Source of the DNA: Clavelina lepadiformis
Lineage: Eukaryota > Chordata > Ascidiacea > Aplousobranchia > Clavelinidae
NCBI RefSeq assembly: GCF_947623445.1
Contig: NC_135242.1
Location: 5,518,001-5,582,000 of the forward strand
DNA length: 64,000 nucleotides
Direction of reading: 5' to 3'
The notes beneath the pieces are model-generated. The model searched no databases and was not told where the DNA came from. It saw only the letters and a program-made list of their open reading frames with translations. The position numbers and the translations under genes are program-made. Below are positions 32,801 to 42,900 of the stretch, piece by piece. Within the stretch, counting starts at the first letter, position 1. The number at the start of each line of letters is the position of its first letter.

Positions 32801-32901
32801 ACATTAGGCTGGTTTCGAAAGGAGAAACGAACGCGGCTCTGCCACTGTACCACGAAGAAGGAAGCGATTTGATTTCCAAAGATGAGCAAAACTCTGACTG
32901 A
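20862..32901 (+). CDS. MFSD5: Molybdate-anion transporter (major facilitator superfamily domain-containing 5)
   Basis: Twelve exons join without frame breaks to 447 codons plus stop: 20862-21009, 21279-21423, 28286-28346, 28554-28661, 28743-28835, 29060-29222, 29327-29481, 29659-29784, 29934-30036, 32434-32501, 32585-32664, 32808-32901. This matches the family length (human 450). MFSD5 is a plasma-membrane, 12-helix carrier linked to molybdate uptake. Diagnostic stretches are GDWLQGPYVYALYQHYG, LVGRFLGGIATSILFSAFES, FEGSMYTFVLEWTPAL and VMNYFRIPLNLIV. Introns are usually under 500 bp, but intron 2 (6.9 kb) and intron 9 (2.4 kb) are swollen by transposons. An acceptor-like TTTTAACAG lies about 56 bp before the ATG. 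Confidence 0.95.
22264..23108. mobile_element. Pogo/Tigger-type element (845 bp, non-autonomous) in MFSD5 intron 2
   Basis: The left end CAGTGGGACCTCGTTAATCC and the right end GGATTAACGAGGTCTCACTG are terminal inverted repeats. The element is flanked by TA on both sides, as for Tc1/mariner-pogo insertions. Degenerate copies of the tip (ATCCGGAAACCCCGCTGTCC and similar) recur inside, near 22296, 22370, 22438 and 23035. A minus-strand frame (22615-22908) has a stretch, TCFQSLRNAISKAD, that could be a relic of a Tigger transposase C-terminus, but this is weak. Confidence 0.85.
23774..25018 (+). CDS. Candidate transposase-like protein of the 4.6 kb element (widespread uncharacterised invertebrate family)
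   Basis: The frame is open from 23714, but the first true ATG is at 23774. It ends at TAA 25016-25018 (414 codons from that ATG). The N-terminal part has LSDLIRDLNLTKEAAEIL. The core has an RNase H-like order of features: EWRLFIDSSKRSLK (Asp), HQWLICVDLKMVNFLLG (Asp), YPCFICLWDSRAR (CxxC), PPLHIKLGLMKQFVKAL (His), and EEQGERFHQDIKVMEERYQG (Glu-rich helix). From memory, proteins of this pattern are common and uncharacterised in aphid, Hydra and other genomes, where a zinc-binding N-terminus usually precedes this block. That part is missing or in an unrecognised exon here. A D/D/E catalytic role is inferred from residue order only. Confidence 0.6.
   Translation: MHFPVTVSESSGSVFESSPFIPEPFKQEELSDLIRDLNLTKEAAEILASRLKDKNCLGTGASITFYRTREKELLPYFSQQDELVYCKDIEGLLLKMGVPQYRPQEWRLFIDSSKRSLKCVLLHNGNRYASLPIGHSTKLKEEYNNIKTVLQKLDYDSHQWLICVDLKMVNFLLGQQSGYTKYPCFICLWDSRARTDHWVKKGWPLRDSMRVGESNIINEPLVAREKIIIPPLHIKLGLMKQFVKALPATGDCFNYICRTFPALTIEKLKAGIFDGPQIRKLIKDVCFVQSMTESESAAWQSFVLVTQNFLGNRKAENYQELVEDMLSKLKDLGVKMSIKVHYLFSHLDCFPANLGDLSEEQGERFHQDIKVMEERYQGRWDAHMMADYCWSLQRDCLAASRSRKSYKRKFTSID
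26491..27261 (+). CDS. Acidic coiled protein with C-terminal Trp/Phe-rich domain, second ORF of the 4.6 kb element
   Basis: The protein is 256 aa from an ATG at 26491. Residues 1-150 are highly charged and probably helical, with a basic patch (KKRKAGRRKRNADED) that could be a nuclear signal, followed by long Glu/Arg runs. Residues ~150-256 form a compact aromatic block with FAVFWEKPKTYYWGKLLKVF, FKFWDKK and NCFWGPS. This could be a small beta-barrel of the Tudor/chromo/SH3 type, but no family is recognised. Just upstream, a frame ending at 26444 reads INELQLHAPEGMKYEIRLV and may be an earlier exon. Codon composition (GAA/AAA-rich) differs from the neighbouring MFSD5 exons. Presence inside the transposon suggests an accessory protein; function is unknown. 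Confidence 0.5.
   Translation: MTRRKKEKRVKMNGSILTNEEFNEQVENFEANGTIAKKRKAGRRKRNADEDEEINSLDLEEEEEIERRMEREIQRQTDEDIRRVDTEDEMVEESDDESEAMNDKTREDTVVRMEDVEEERRDVTEESVNEQKREKRTIKLEINKKQVGKYFAVFWEKPKTYYWGKLLKVFRDEVDGKIEQAEFKFWDKKSTSEDAVYWDWQTKEDIDIVTVENCFWGPSTAVLTSVGRAKSYFGFAEEEEVKEKFVFLSKYGLHNA
30564..32261 (+). mobile_element. Internally deleted piggyBac transposon (1,698 bp) in MFSD5 intron 9
   Basis: Terminal inverted repeats CACTAGAACGGCCG / CGGCCGTTCTAGTG are flanked on both sides by TTAA (30560-30563, 32262-32265), the piggyBac target. Two overlapping plus-strand frames (31225-31584 and 31554-31883) carry the 3' third of a piggyBac transposase. They contain KKNVNLLSTMHN, QFYNQNKVGVDDFDQMA, the RWPL-like tail followed by NLLDIAALNCWILY, and the C-terminal cysteine-rich finger (CAGKGCKN, CTQCSRPIYGVC, CKNC). 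The N-terminal two thirds, including the first catalytic aspartates, are absent, and a frameshift separates the two frames. A 16 bp palindrome occurs near the ends (see findings). Confidence 0.93.
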
Positions 32902-32999
32902 ATGGACGTGGTCGTGTACTAGTTCTTGCAGTTATTCCGCCCATTTTCTTGCTTACCTGTGTTTTTGCGTCATTGGTGGTTGACTAGCGTTTGAAACTT

Positions 33000-34740
33000 G
33001 ATTTTTAAAGTTTTTTTGCTGTAAAAGATGTGGTATTTGGACTACACGCTGATACGAGACATAGCTCATAAACTTTCGTTCCATATTTATACCATATTCA
33101 TGAAATTATTCGATGCACTTTTGAAATCTGCTTTATAATATGCAACTTAAAAACAGCTTTTGTACATTTCTTTACGCGTTTTGTGCTTATATTACGCCAC
33201 GCGAATGACACCAGTTACTTGTTGTCTTGTCCTTGCGTTTGTGAAATGCTTGCGACAGTTTCTGAAAGACATTACCGTGGAACTATGGAATACAGTCTAT
33301 AATATTGGTTCCTTTGCAATTGCTGTGATGTACCAACAACTCATGCCGTCCTTTACAATGGTTAAAACTGTCAGGTATATATCGATCTTGTGTAGTTCAA
33401 ATTTATTGTACTAACTGAAGTATTTCAAACATCAATTGCTTTGTGCTAATTTTTAATTTACTGCGTTGTCTTTAATTTAATTTACTGTCTTTAAGCATGT
33501 CAGTTGCCTAGGTTTTTATAACTAATAATGATGCGAACATTTTAAGTCGAGCTCGTCCTATCTTCAAGAGATACAATTGTATACAATTACTATATACAGT
33601 TATACACTATATTGTTGTTTCATTTTTTTGAACTCATTTAAGAAGCTTTTTGTATAGTGAAAATAAATCTTGCTTGTTAGAAGTCTTTAAAACGGAATTA
33701 CAAATCGAGTTATTTATCATCTATTCTAGCACTCAATTCGAGTCTTTTAGTGTATGAGACCAGACCAGAGCTGCTTGACTCGAGTACCATTTTTGTTGAT
33801 GGCACTTTATCATGTGTACTGAGTTTTTTTAAATACTTGAATTGGTAATTGTTTGTCCCAGTTATATAGTTGATTTGTTATTGCATATTAAACTTTTTAA
33901 ATAGTGATAGTCTTGATGGATAGCGGGACTTAATGAAGTTTCAAGGAAATTAAAAATTATTCCGTAATTTGTATGTTGTAATAATTTAAAGAAGTACTCG
34001 ATTACCTATGCTGAGTACTTGGCATTTGCCAACTGGCCTGGTACTTCTACTTGACTGTTTTAAGATTAAGTTTTTGTACTGGAGTAGCAAAATTAGTACT
34101 TTTATACAGCTCTGAATGAAACTATGGTCAATATCAGAAAGGCAATCAAACAAAAACCAGAAATAGCATTTCTTTGGGCAAGAAGAGCTTCCAGTTGTAT
34201 GGCAATTGCGTAAAGTAGATGCATCACTGGCGTTTGTAGATAAAAACTGCATCTCACTGCGTCGGGACCGCAGTTCATTAACTTGCTGGTACTGGTACCC
34301 GCAGCAGTGCTGGGTTATTTCCGGATATTCCAATAGTAATTTATATTTAAGCATGTATTGTATGCAAGAGCATAACTAGCCTATCACTAATATTTACAAA
34401 TTAGGTACCTATACCCTAATTTTAGTTTAAACCAAGCTAATTACTTAATTAGTAACATGGGCACTTTTGAGAAAACCCACCAAATTGAAACGGAAACACC
34501 AGATCGATCAGAAAATATTGCCTACCACGCAAACATAATTAATTATGTGCGAACAAGTAACTGAATAAGAAACTACGTGACAACAACTTAATTCACGTTT
34601 TAACGTGTTCAAAAATAATTAAGGTAATAATTGCTGGTAACAATTAGCACGGCCAGTAAACTCAGTTAGGCTAGGAGACTGGTCAATGTACAAAATTAAA
34701 ATCTTAATATTTCGCCAAGAACTAAGTTTTAATCGGAAAC
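33000..34740. other. MFSD5 3' flank and intergenic sequence, nothing recognised
   Basis: AATAAA at 33662 is a possible polyadenylation signal. Frames at 33160-33414 and 33986-34354 show no recognisable domain and lack splice structure. The stretch 33990-34120 is repeat-like, but no boundaries could be found. Confidence 0.35.
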
Positions 34741-34743
34741 AAT

Positions 34744-35500
34744 TTATATAGTTTTTAATCTAAATGTAGTACCTCGAAAAATGCAATAAAAATTCGATTT
34801 TGTGTTTTTTGCCGATTTTTTTTTGTGTGTGATATATTTATTTCGATGAACGCATAGCTCAGAGTCTAATGCTCTAAACGCGAACAGCACCTGGCTGGAA
34901 ACAATAGCTTTAAGGTTAAGTTTAATTTGAAATGAACGTAATTTTGTTTCAATTGGTGAGTTGTAATGGGCGCGGTATAATTCTTTCCATGTTGTCTCGG
35001 GTATGTCAATTGCTAGTTCTTTTTCCCATTTTTTTACATGATATTGACAGTCGTAGCTTTTCGCTGAAGAATGAACTCGTAGCTGCGTTTTGTTGTTTTC
35101 CCATGGAGTGTAACCCATTGTTTTAGAGATTCTAATGGGTTTCTATTGTGGTCGTTTTGTCGCGATGTTTCGTCCCAGTCATCTGGGATTGCAGATTTAG
35201 GTTTGACGTATTCCACGAATAGTTGATTGTTAGGTAGCCTACAATGTTATGGTCAATCATAAGCTTGTCAAAATTTATATAATCACCGTTTGTGTCAATT
35301 AGTTGGTAGTATTCTCACTATTCTGTAATACCTTCGCGAGCCCTAGTGGTAACGTAGCATAACTTCTTTTTATATCTAACTAGTTTATTGAAGAAAAGCG
35401 GTTTGGTTTGTAGGTTGAGTAACTTTATTTCTTCTGACGCAAATGTACGCCATGCGCTTACCAAAGACTTTTCTTTGCCGAAGTTGTTAGTTCGCGTAAG
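34744..35500 (-). mobile_element. 5'-truncated LINE fragment (L1/Tx1-like ORF2 C-terminal part)
   Basis: Reading on the minus strand from about 35500 down, these pieces appear in order across shifted frames: EKSLVSAWRTFASEEIKLLN, FNKLVRYKKKLCYVTT, EYYQLIDTNGDYINFDKLMI, IPDDWDET with NPLESLKQW, and KKWEKELAIDIPETTWKELY. The last is the typical distal region of L1/Tx1-clade reverse-transcriptase proteins, downstream of the polymerase palm. The reverse transcriptase active site itself is absent. Several frame changes show an old, dead copy. Confidence 0.65.
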
Positions 35501-35611
35501 TCGCTACTTTTTCTGTTCTCACCTCTATGTTTATTTCGTTGCGTACGTTGAAAATTTCTCAATTTACCTTTCCTGTTACTTGGTTTCCTGCTACTGGTAG
35601 TTAGCATTTAT

Positions 35612-35973
35612 GGTGGTCGTACGATTCAACCCCGGACGATTCAACCTGCGGACGATTCAACCCAGGACCATTCAACCTAGGGCGATTTAACCCACGGACG
35701 ATTCAACCCACGGACGATTCAATCCGGTGCCTGATAACGAACTACGTAGACGGTTTTGTAAATGGGTTAAATCGCCCGCGGGTTGAATCGTCTGTGGTTT
35801 GAATCGTCCGTGGGTTGAATCGTCCGCGGGTTGAATCGTCCGGGGTTGAATCGTCCGTTGGTTGAATCGTCCGTGGGTTGGATCGTCCGTGGGTTGAATG
35901 GTCCTGGGTTGAATCGTCCGCAGGTTGAATCGTCCGGGGTTGAATCGTCCGTGGGTTGAATCGTCCGACCACC
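35612..35973. mobile_element. 362 bp miniature foldback element of inverted ~18 bp tandem repeats
   Basis: The ends GGTGGTCGTACGATTCAACC and GGTTGAATCGTCCGACCACC are inverted repeats. Each end leads into tandem copies of an ~18 bp unit (GGACGATTCAACCCAC). About six units lie on the left (35621-35730) and about eleven in reverse on the right (35764-35966), separated by a ~35 bp unique spacer. The flanks share a near-duplicate, CTGGTAGTTAGC (left, ~35593) and CTGGTGGTTAGC (right, 35974), which may be the target duplication. Frames through it are artefacts of the repeat. Confidence 0.8.
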
Positions 35974-35989
35974 GCTGGTGGTTAGCTGT

Positions 35990-37119
35990 CATGGCCACTA
36001 ACTGTCAAGTCACATTGTTAATCACAGGCAAAACTGTTATTTATTCTTAAGAAATGTGATGAAAAGTGTTGTATTGGCAATTTCTGCCACGCTAGACCAG
36101 CAGCCAGCCAAAACTTTTGGCGAGTTGGGCAAATATTTTGACTTTAAACGATTAACATTACTTTGTTTGGGGCATTCGGTAAGCTGCAAATGATGTTCAA
36201 GGACGAACCCAAGATCGCTTATTTTTCCCACTTCGTATGTTTGTTGCTGACCGGGAATACAAGAACTAACATTAGGTGTAATTGGTGTTTCCACTCCAGG
36301 CGTAGGCCTAATTGATGTTTCTAACGGCAAATCTTGAGATTTTGCAGAAAAAACCTATCCAATTTTGCTTGTTTGGGTTTTGCCGTCTAAGTAAACTGCG
36401 GTATGCAAAACTAATACAATTAGCAGGCTAAACGTTTGAAATTCGAAATCGCAGAGTACAAATCTCGTTTTCAATAGCGAAAACCAATGGTGGCGTAGTA
36501 AAATCATAGTTGGTCTGTGGCTGCTTTTGTTTGAAATTCTTCTTCAATAGAAAGTTGCTTTAATTTGCAAACCAGTCAGTGTAAACAAAATAGGAGATTA
36601 AGTTTTAGCCTACGTCCTACAGCTAGACTTGAGGCTCACGACGCACATTTCCGTTAACTCAAATGTGTTTGTGCTGAATCATATGGCAATATCTCAAGTG
36701 CTGTGCTTTATTTGCTGTTCCCACAAAAAAGTTTGCCGAGAGCAGCGCAGCCAATACAGTCAACAAAAACGAACATAGAATAGGTTTAAGAAGAGGAAAA
36801 GCGTAAGCCTACAGAGTGCAAGTTTGCAAAGGCAACCGTCACATAATCGCATTTGTTCGAAATAAGAACGAAAGCCGTTCGAGTAGTTTAGTTTTGGTCT
36901 TTAGTGGCCATCTTGGTTATTTACCAGGAGCAAGTCTACATCAATATTTCTAGCGTTAAGCCTTGTTGGGTTTGTTAGTTTTTCCGTGCTATCAGCTGGC
37001 ACTATTTTTTCGTCTACACCGCAGTAAAATAAGTTAAATGAATAATTGGTAACATCTTTATTGCAGCAGCTGTAGGGTGTCGGTTATAGCAAGATATTGT
37101 TATTATAGAACAATTCGAT
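35990..37119. other. Intergenic upstream of the BHMT-like gene
   Basis: No domain is recognised in the minus frame 36037-36330. The sequence TCTTTATTGCAG at about 37057-37068 is a good splice acceptor 52 bp before the BHMT ATG, so a 5' untranslated exon or a trans-splice site is likely. Confidence 0.4.
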
Positions 37120-39154
37120 ATGAAAGATATCCTGCAAAGACTGGCTGAAGGTCCAATAGTAGGAGATGGAAGCATGTGCATGACTTTAGAAAAACGTGGT
37201 TATTGTAGTGCTGGGCTTTGGTCGCCGGAAGCTGTGCTCCTCTACCCCGAAGCGGTCAAACAACTATTGCGGGAATATATGCGTGCTGGTGCCGACGTGC
37301 TGCAAACCCCTTGCTTTTACTCATGCGAGGGAAGGCTACGACGAGGAAACACGACTTTTACGGTAAGTATTGCTTTTGTAGGCTACTTGATTTTGTAAAG
37401 GGCGATGCCAGCTGTGTAGATTTATGATGTTTTTAGTCTAACGAAATCAATGACGCTGCTTGCAAGATGACGCATGAGATAGCAAATGAAGGGCAAGATG
37501 TTTTGGTATGTGGCGGACTCTCGCCAGTCGAGACTTACGCGCCCGGAAAGGATCTAAGTGCAGCCAGAAGAGAATTTGAAGCCCAGCTTGAAGTATTCAT
37601 CAAACATGACGTTGATTTTCTTCTGGCCGAGGTACCATTGTTCAAAAACATTTTCATCTTAATCCTAGTGCTTTCTACATGGCCTAAACCAGGGATGTCC
37701 AACCTTTTATTATGGTGGGCCGCATTGTCACTTGAAATAATTGAATGGGCCGCAAAACCTATTAAATTTCAAGAAAAATGGGTACATGAAGTACATACTT
37801 TTGGAGTGAAAATGGCTAGCGGGCCGCACAAAAATCTCAGGTGGGCCGCACTGTGGCCCGCGGGCCGCAGGTTGGACATCCCTGGCCTAAACGATTGTTC
37901 AGCTCGTATATATTAAGTAGGCGTATATTACGTATTTATATTTATTTCTATTTTTAATGTTTGCCTGTTTTGTTTCAGTTTTTTAATTACATAGAAGAAC
38001 TAGAGTTATGCATCGATGTCATGAAAAAAGCCAACAAGCCAATTGCTGTCTCCATGAGAATTGGACCTAACCCAGATCACAGTGACGTTTCGCTTGAGGA
38101 GTGCACAGTTCGAATGGCGAAAGCTGGCGCCGATATAATAGGTAGAGTAGGTAGACTCATAAGGCTGTATAACTGAACGATACTTTTGTGAAAAACTTTC
38201 CATTAAACAGTACGAATAAACTCCATTTGAGATTTGATGTTTTCTCAATCCCCACTTCCTTCGTTACAATACGCCTAAGAATTCGAGGCATCTCTTACGA
38301 AAAGCTTTCTTTGCAGGTCTTAACTGTATGTACGACATTGACACCATGCTGAATGCGTTGAAACGCATGAAGACAGCTTTGGATATCGCAGGTCTTTCAG
38401 TGTACTTGATGTGCCAACCCTTAGGCTGGCGATGTCCAGATGTAGATAACGAAAAGGAAGGATACATCAGCCTTGTCGAAGCCCCCCTCGGTGCGATTAA
38501 ATAACAATTAATGACATATTAGTGTGTTCAAACTCAATGAATAACTTACAGTGCAATGTATTCGACATACAATAAGCTTAATCGAGAAGATGTTGCCAGA
38601 AATACAACACTTTTTCTGTAGCCATGGAGCCCCGAGCTCTAACCAGAGGAGAGGTGCACAAGTTTGCAAGATCTGCTTATGAGCTCGGTGTCCGATATAT
38701 TGGTGGATGCTGTGGAATGGAGCCGCACCACATAAGGGCGATTTCGCATGAAGTATTTCGAAAAATCTCTCACGGCCGAAGAATTAAAACTTCAGAATAG
38801 ACAACTTACTTTAATTCAAGAGCTAAGTGAAATCATAAAACGGTTCTGTTTATGTCTATTTAGTTGGCAGAAGAAAGAAAAAAGGATCCACCTGTCAACG
38901 ATATGTGTCCTCCATTCACCACATTGATAGGCAGTTCCATGCGAAATCACCAAAAGAAGTAATAACTGTTCGTGCAATATTCGATATAATCTATTTTCAA
39001 TGTCAACTAAGTATAAAGAGTAGTGAGTATAGTTGATTCAAAGATATGCCAATTAACTTTTTTCAGAGGATCAAAAGAATTCTGGCTAAATGTAAAACCG
39101 GGGTCCGGAAGGCCACACTCTTCCGCATATTCAGAAATAGAATCAACAGAATAG
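37120..39154 (+). CDS. BHMT: Betaine-homocysteine S-methyltransferase-like protein
   Basis: Seven exons with closing phases give 362 codons plus stop: 37120-37362, 37437-37631, 37979-38141, 38317-38490, 38622-38752, 38864-38958, 39067-39154. BHMT moves a methyl group from betaine to homocysteine to make methionine, using a zinc ion held by three cysteines in a TIM barrel. All three are present: GLNCMYD and the adjacent pair in [16 protein letters not shown]. Further matches are [31 protein letters not shown] and [13 protein letters not shown]. The C-terminus ends soon after [18 protein letters not shown], about 40 residues short of vertebrate BHMT (406 aa), so it lacks much of the tetramer-forming tail. 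It could also be a BHMT2-like homocysteine methyltransferase; betaine use is not proven. Confidence 0.9.
37690..37884. mobile_element. 195 bp hAT MITE in BHMT intron 2
   Basis: Terminal inverted repeats CAGGGATGTCCAACC / GGTTGGACATCCCTG are flanked by a perfect 8 bp duplication, GCCTAAAC (37682-37689 and 37885-37892). Internal GGGCCGCA words recur (four or more), as in many short hAT derivatives. It is wholly intronic. Confidence 0.95.
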
Positions 39155-39939
39155 ATGCAACCCGGACACAATGCTTGGTAATTCAAGCTTTCAAGTAAAA
39201 CTTGTTGAACCTTGTACAATCAATTGCTCGCAAAATATAAAATTGAATGTAAAGATTTTGTTTTAGAAAAAGTCAGACATTTAGAATTAAATTAGAATGC
39301 ATGTTAGACACTATACTAAATTTCGTTTTATGGTGCCAAACCTTTCCTGGACGGGGCCAGAAAATTTTATATTGGCAAATTTGGTTCGTCCAAAGCCAAG
39401 ACATCAGATTTATAGAGAAGTATAGACCTAACTGCTTTAAGTATATGTAGAGTTTACACAAAGCAATTTTGATTAATTGATATTTTTGATATAGTGATTG
39501 ATCAAAACCTTGTCAGACTGCAAAAGATCTTTTAAAACTATAATTCTCTTCTGTCATTAACCACTATGTTATACGTTTCATTTGCATATAATATATTATT
39601 CAAGATATATGAAGAGTTAATTACAACGTAGGCTATAAAGGTTTTCGCCTACAGCAGGACTTTATGAATTTGATGGCCATAAACACAGGGCAAAGCTTAT
39701 ATGAAGATAAACTACCTTATTCTTCTCCTTTTTCAACAATGCATAATCAAGTTAGTATGTCCTAAAATAGCATTAAAAAGTGGACCTATTCAACAAGACA
39801 TTGCAATACTAAATATATTATGGTAGGATCATAGCAAAAGAAAATAATTGTTGACCACGCAATCACGCACAATTTCGTATTTAAGGAGTTTCATAATAAG
39901 TTTGCAGATAATTCCAGCATCCTTCCCGGCAATTAACCT
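39155..39939. other. Convergent intergenic region (3' ends of BHMT and the carboxypeptidase gene)
   Basis: This 785 bp stretch lies between two convergent stop codons. It is AT-rich with no ORF or repeat of note and must hold both 3'UTRs. Confidence 0.5.
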
Positions 39940-42900
39940 TTAAAGAGCGCAGTTGCCTTCTCTAATATTCCTCGCAATCACCAACAGCCCAGCAAATATT
40001 TCCTCTGCTGTTGGTTGTATTTCACTGCAAAGATAATCAAAAACAATTCAGTTTAAAGGATATGGCCTATCAAGTTGCATTTATCTGGAAAAGCAGATCC
40101 AAAGCTTTTTGTCAGACTAAAGAGCCGCAAAATGTGTGCAAAGTTATAAAATGCATCACTTACCAAAAAATAAAAGGAACCGCATAAATATATACACAGT
40201 AGAAAAATTCCCAAGTACAAAATGACAAAGGCATAAAACTTAAATTATATGTAACAACTGGGACATTTTGGAATGTATTTTAGTGAGTTGCAGAAAACGA
40301 TTTTGGTAACTTTAAATGGATTGTGGTATTGGATGTATATTTAGCTGTCCTTAATACCTAGTTGTGTTTATTCAGGCTCAAATATTGAACTATATAGCTA
40401 CTTTAAAAGCCCCAGTATCTCATGAGACAGTAGTGGGGCTATAAACCAGAAATGTCAAATCAAAGTTCAGCTAAGCCTGCAAAGTACCGAAATAACAATA
40501 ACTTGTTTAACCTACATAACAACTTGTTATTCGGTGGCATATAATACATAACGCTATACCTTGCTCCCGCCTGGGTACTGTTTTCAAATTATTATCTTTT
40601 GCTACCTATCATTCCCAATATATTGATACAAAAAATGTGGTTTCAATGTATTTTCTTATCAAAAAATTGATGTAATTGCCGAAAAAGAGAAAAGATATGA
40701 AAAACACCGTCTTGAAAAGAGAAGCTGCCGACAGGGGTCACTTAAAAAATTAAGAGACGGCCCAAAAGAATTAGTGTGGTACAGTCAAATGAAAAAAGTT
40801 TTCCGCTGAATTAAACTTGATGTAACTTGCCAGAGGCCTGTGGCAACCGCCACATTTGCCACTAGGTTAACCCTTACCTTTCTGGAAGAAGCATTCCATG
40901 CTGCCCTTTGTCCCTTAGTTCAGCTGCAAACACGCATCGCAGCTTTAAGTGATCATAAAAGTAATCAGCCGTACTTCCAGATGCCACGTCTGTTACAAAT
41001 TAATTTCACTCTTTGAACTTTATAGCCAAATAAATGATCTTTATGTGATTTAGAATTATAATATTCGATAACATAATACACAAGGCCTAGCCTAACATTA
41101 GTCATATGCTATGCCACAAAACAAAAATTCCGACTTACATATTACTTCGGCAATGGGCCCGGGCGTATAGACTACACCATGCACGCTTTTTATGGCCGCA
41201 ACGCTCTCGCTAGCTATTTTGGACTGTCAATAAATATATGTAATATTAAACTTATAAGGTTAAACTTACAATATTAAGTTGTTATTATTCTTAAAAATCA
41301 ATGCCAGTATGCCCTGTAAAATTACAAAAACTCGAAATTTTTCTTTCAAAGTTACATATTTTACATTCATTTATGTATTCATCTACTGTACTTATTTACA
41401 TTCATGTTTTACGTTTCATTGCTGTAGCTTATAGTGAGTCTTATACCAGCAGTTCGTAGTCTCGAGCGTGTTTGTAAGTATATCCGTAAGGAAACATCCA
41501 AAGCTGACTGAATGAATGAATGTCAATGTACCCCTGAAGGTTTTCAATTCCATTTACAAAATCTCTCTGAGCCCGTACGTTGGCCTAAAACGGCAAGACG
41601 AGTTTATAGGCTTCGTGGTTTTGTTACCGCAACCAGTTAACCATACGCTTGTTTAAAAGGCTGAAAGTTCACGGAAAAAGTCTTATGACAACTTTAGAAG
41701 TCATGGAAACAGTTGTGACCGCTACAATTAAGGACTTACTTCCGACCAGGCGTGAGGTCCATGGTAATCGTCACTGCATGGATCGTTGCTAGAGCCATTA
41801 CCTGTAATGAAATTCAGACAACAAGCGAATTTAGGCAAATAGCATCCAGGAAAAAGAATAGAATTTACGATTAAGCAAGTTTTTATTTTACCTGCAAAGT
41901 TTGAATCCCAATTACGATTTGGATCAACTCCAAAGCAATTACCGGATGTTGGCGACCGTGTTTTCCTCCACATGCGATCCTGCAAGGTAATCAAAGGATG
42001 TCGCAAAAAACGCTTCAAGGAATCAAGATATAAGATAGATGATAACGTGTACAGGAAAACGCACTCTAAAACACATTCAAAGGGATACGTTACCGATTGC
42101 CAAGAATATACGTATCCATCGGGGTTTGATGATGGAATCAAATAAAAATCGACATCTTTGAGTAGGTCACCTACAAGCCCACTTGTTCCTATAGATTCTG
42201 TCAGCTGAAAAGTACGTTGTGATGATAGCTAGTCTTTACTTTACTTTCTAATAAAATAAAGTTGTTTTGGACGTTTAGGTGCAACGCATTGAACAACGTG
42301 TTAAACATGCATTATAGGCCTATATTCAGGGTTGCTATCGGTCTGGGCTCAAAAATAAGGAAGACTAGGAAACAAAGAAGAATACAAAGTTAAATAGTGC
42401 ACAACAGGAGAAGGCAATGAATGTTCCTAAAAAAAACAAAAAACTAAACGAGACATTATTTGCATGTTCTTAATATTGGCATCTCTTTGTTACAAAACGG
42501 TATATTAAAGGTGTCAAAATGCCCAAAATAGGAACCTCTGCCATAAAAATAAGACAAAAATAAAAACAAAATTTTTTTCTAAGAAACAGACCTTAAAAAT
42601 ACGCACAAATTTTAGAAATAAGGACGGTATGACAACCCTGCCTATACTACTGATAGTGATAAGTAATTAGGTAGATATATTTTAAATGAAAGTGTCACGC
42701 AAGTGACCAAATTGAAAGTTCCCACGTTTTTAATGACGTGGATACAGGTAGCTGGTCCGATCCACTCGTCTGCGTGAATCCCACAATCAAGAGCAAAAGC
42801 TTTCTTTCCCGATCCTCCTGTACTAATCTGAAAAGCAAGGTATACAAACGAGTCGGAGCGCTAAGATAGGTTTCCAACAAACAGTAATACCAAATATGGC

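Noticed and set aside
35687-35998. Two minus-strand frames with repeated Thr-Ile-Gln-Pro / Asp-Asp-Ser-Thr motifs
   Set aside because: The ~18 bp unit is a multiple of three, so frames stay open through the foldback array. No start context or codon bias supports a protein.
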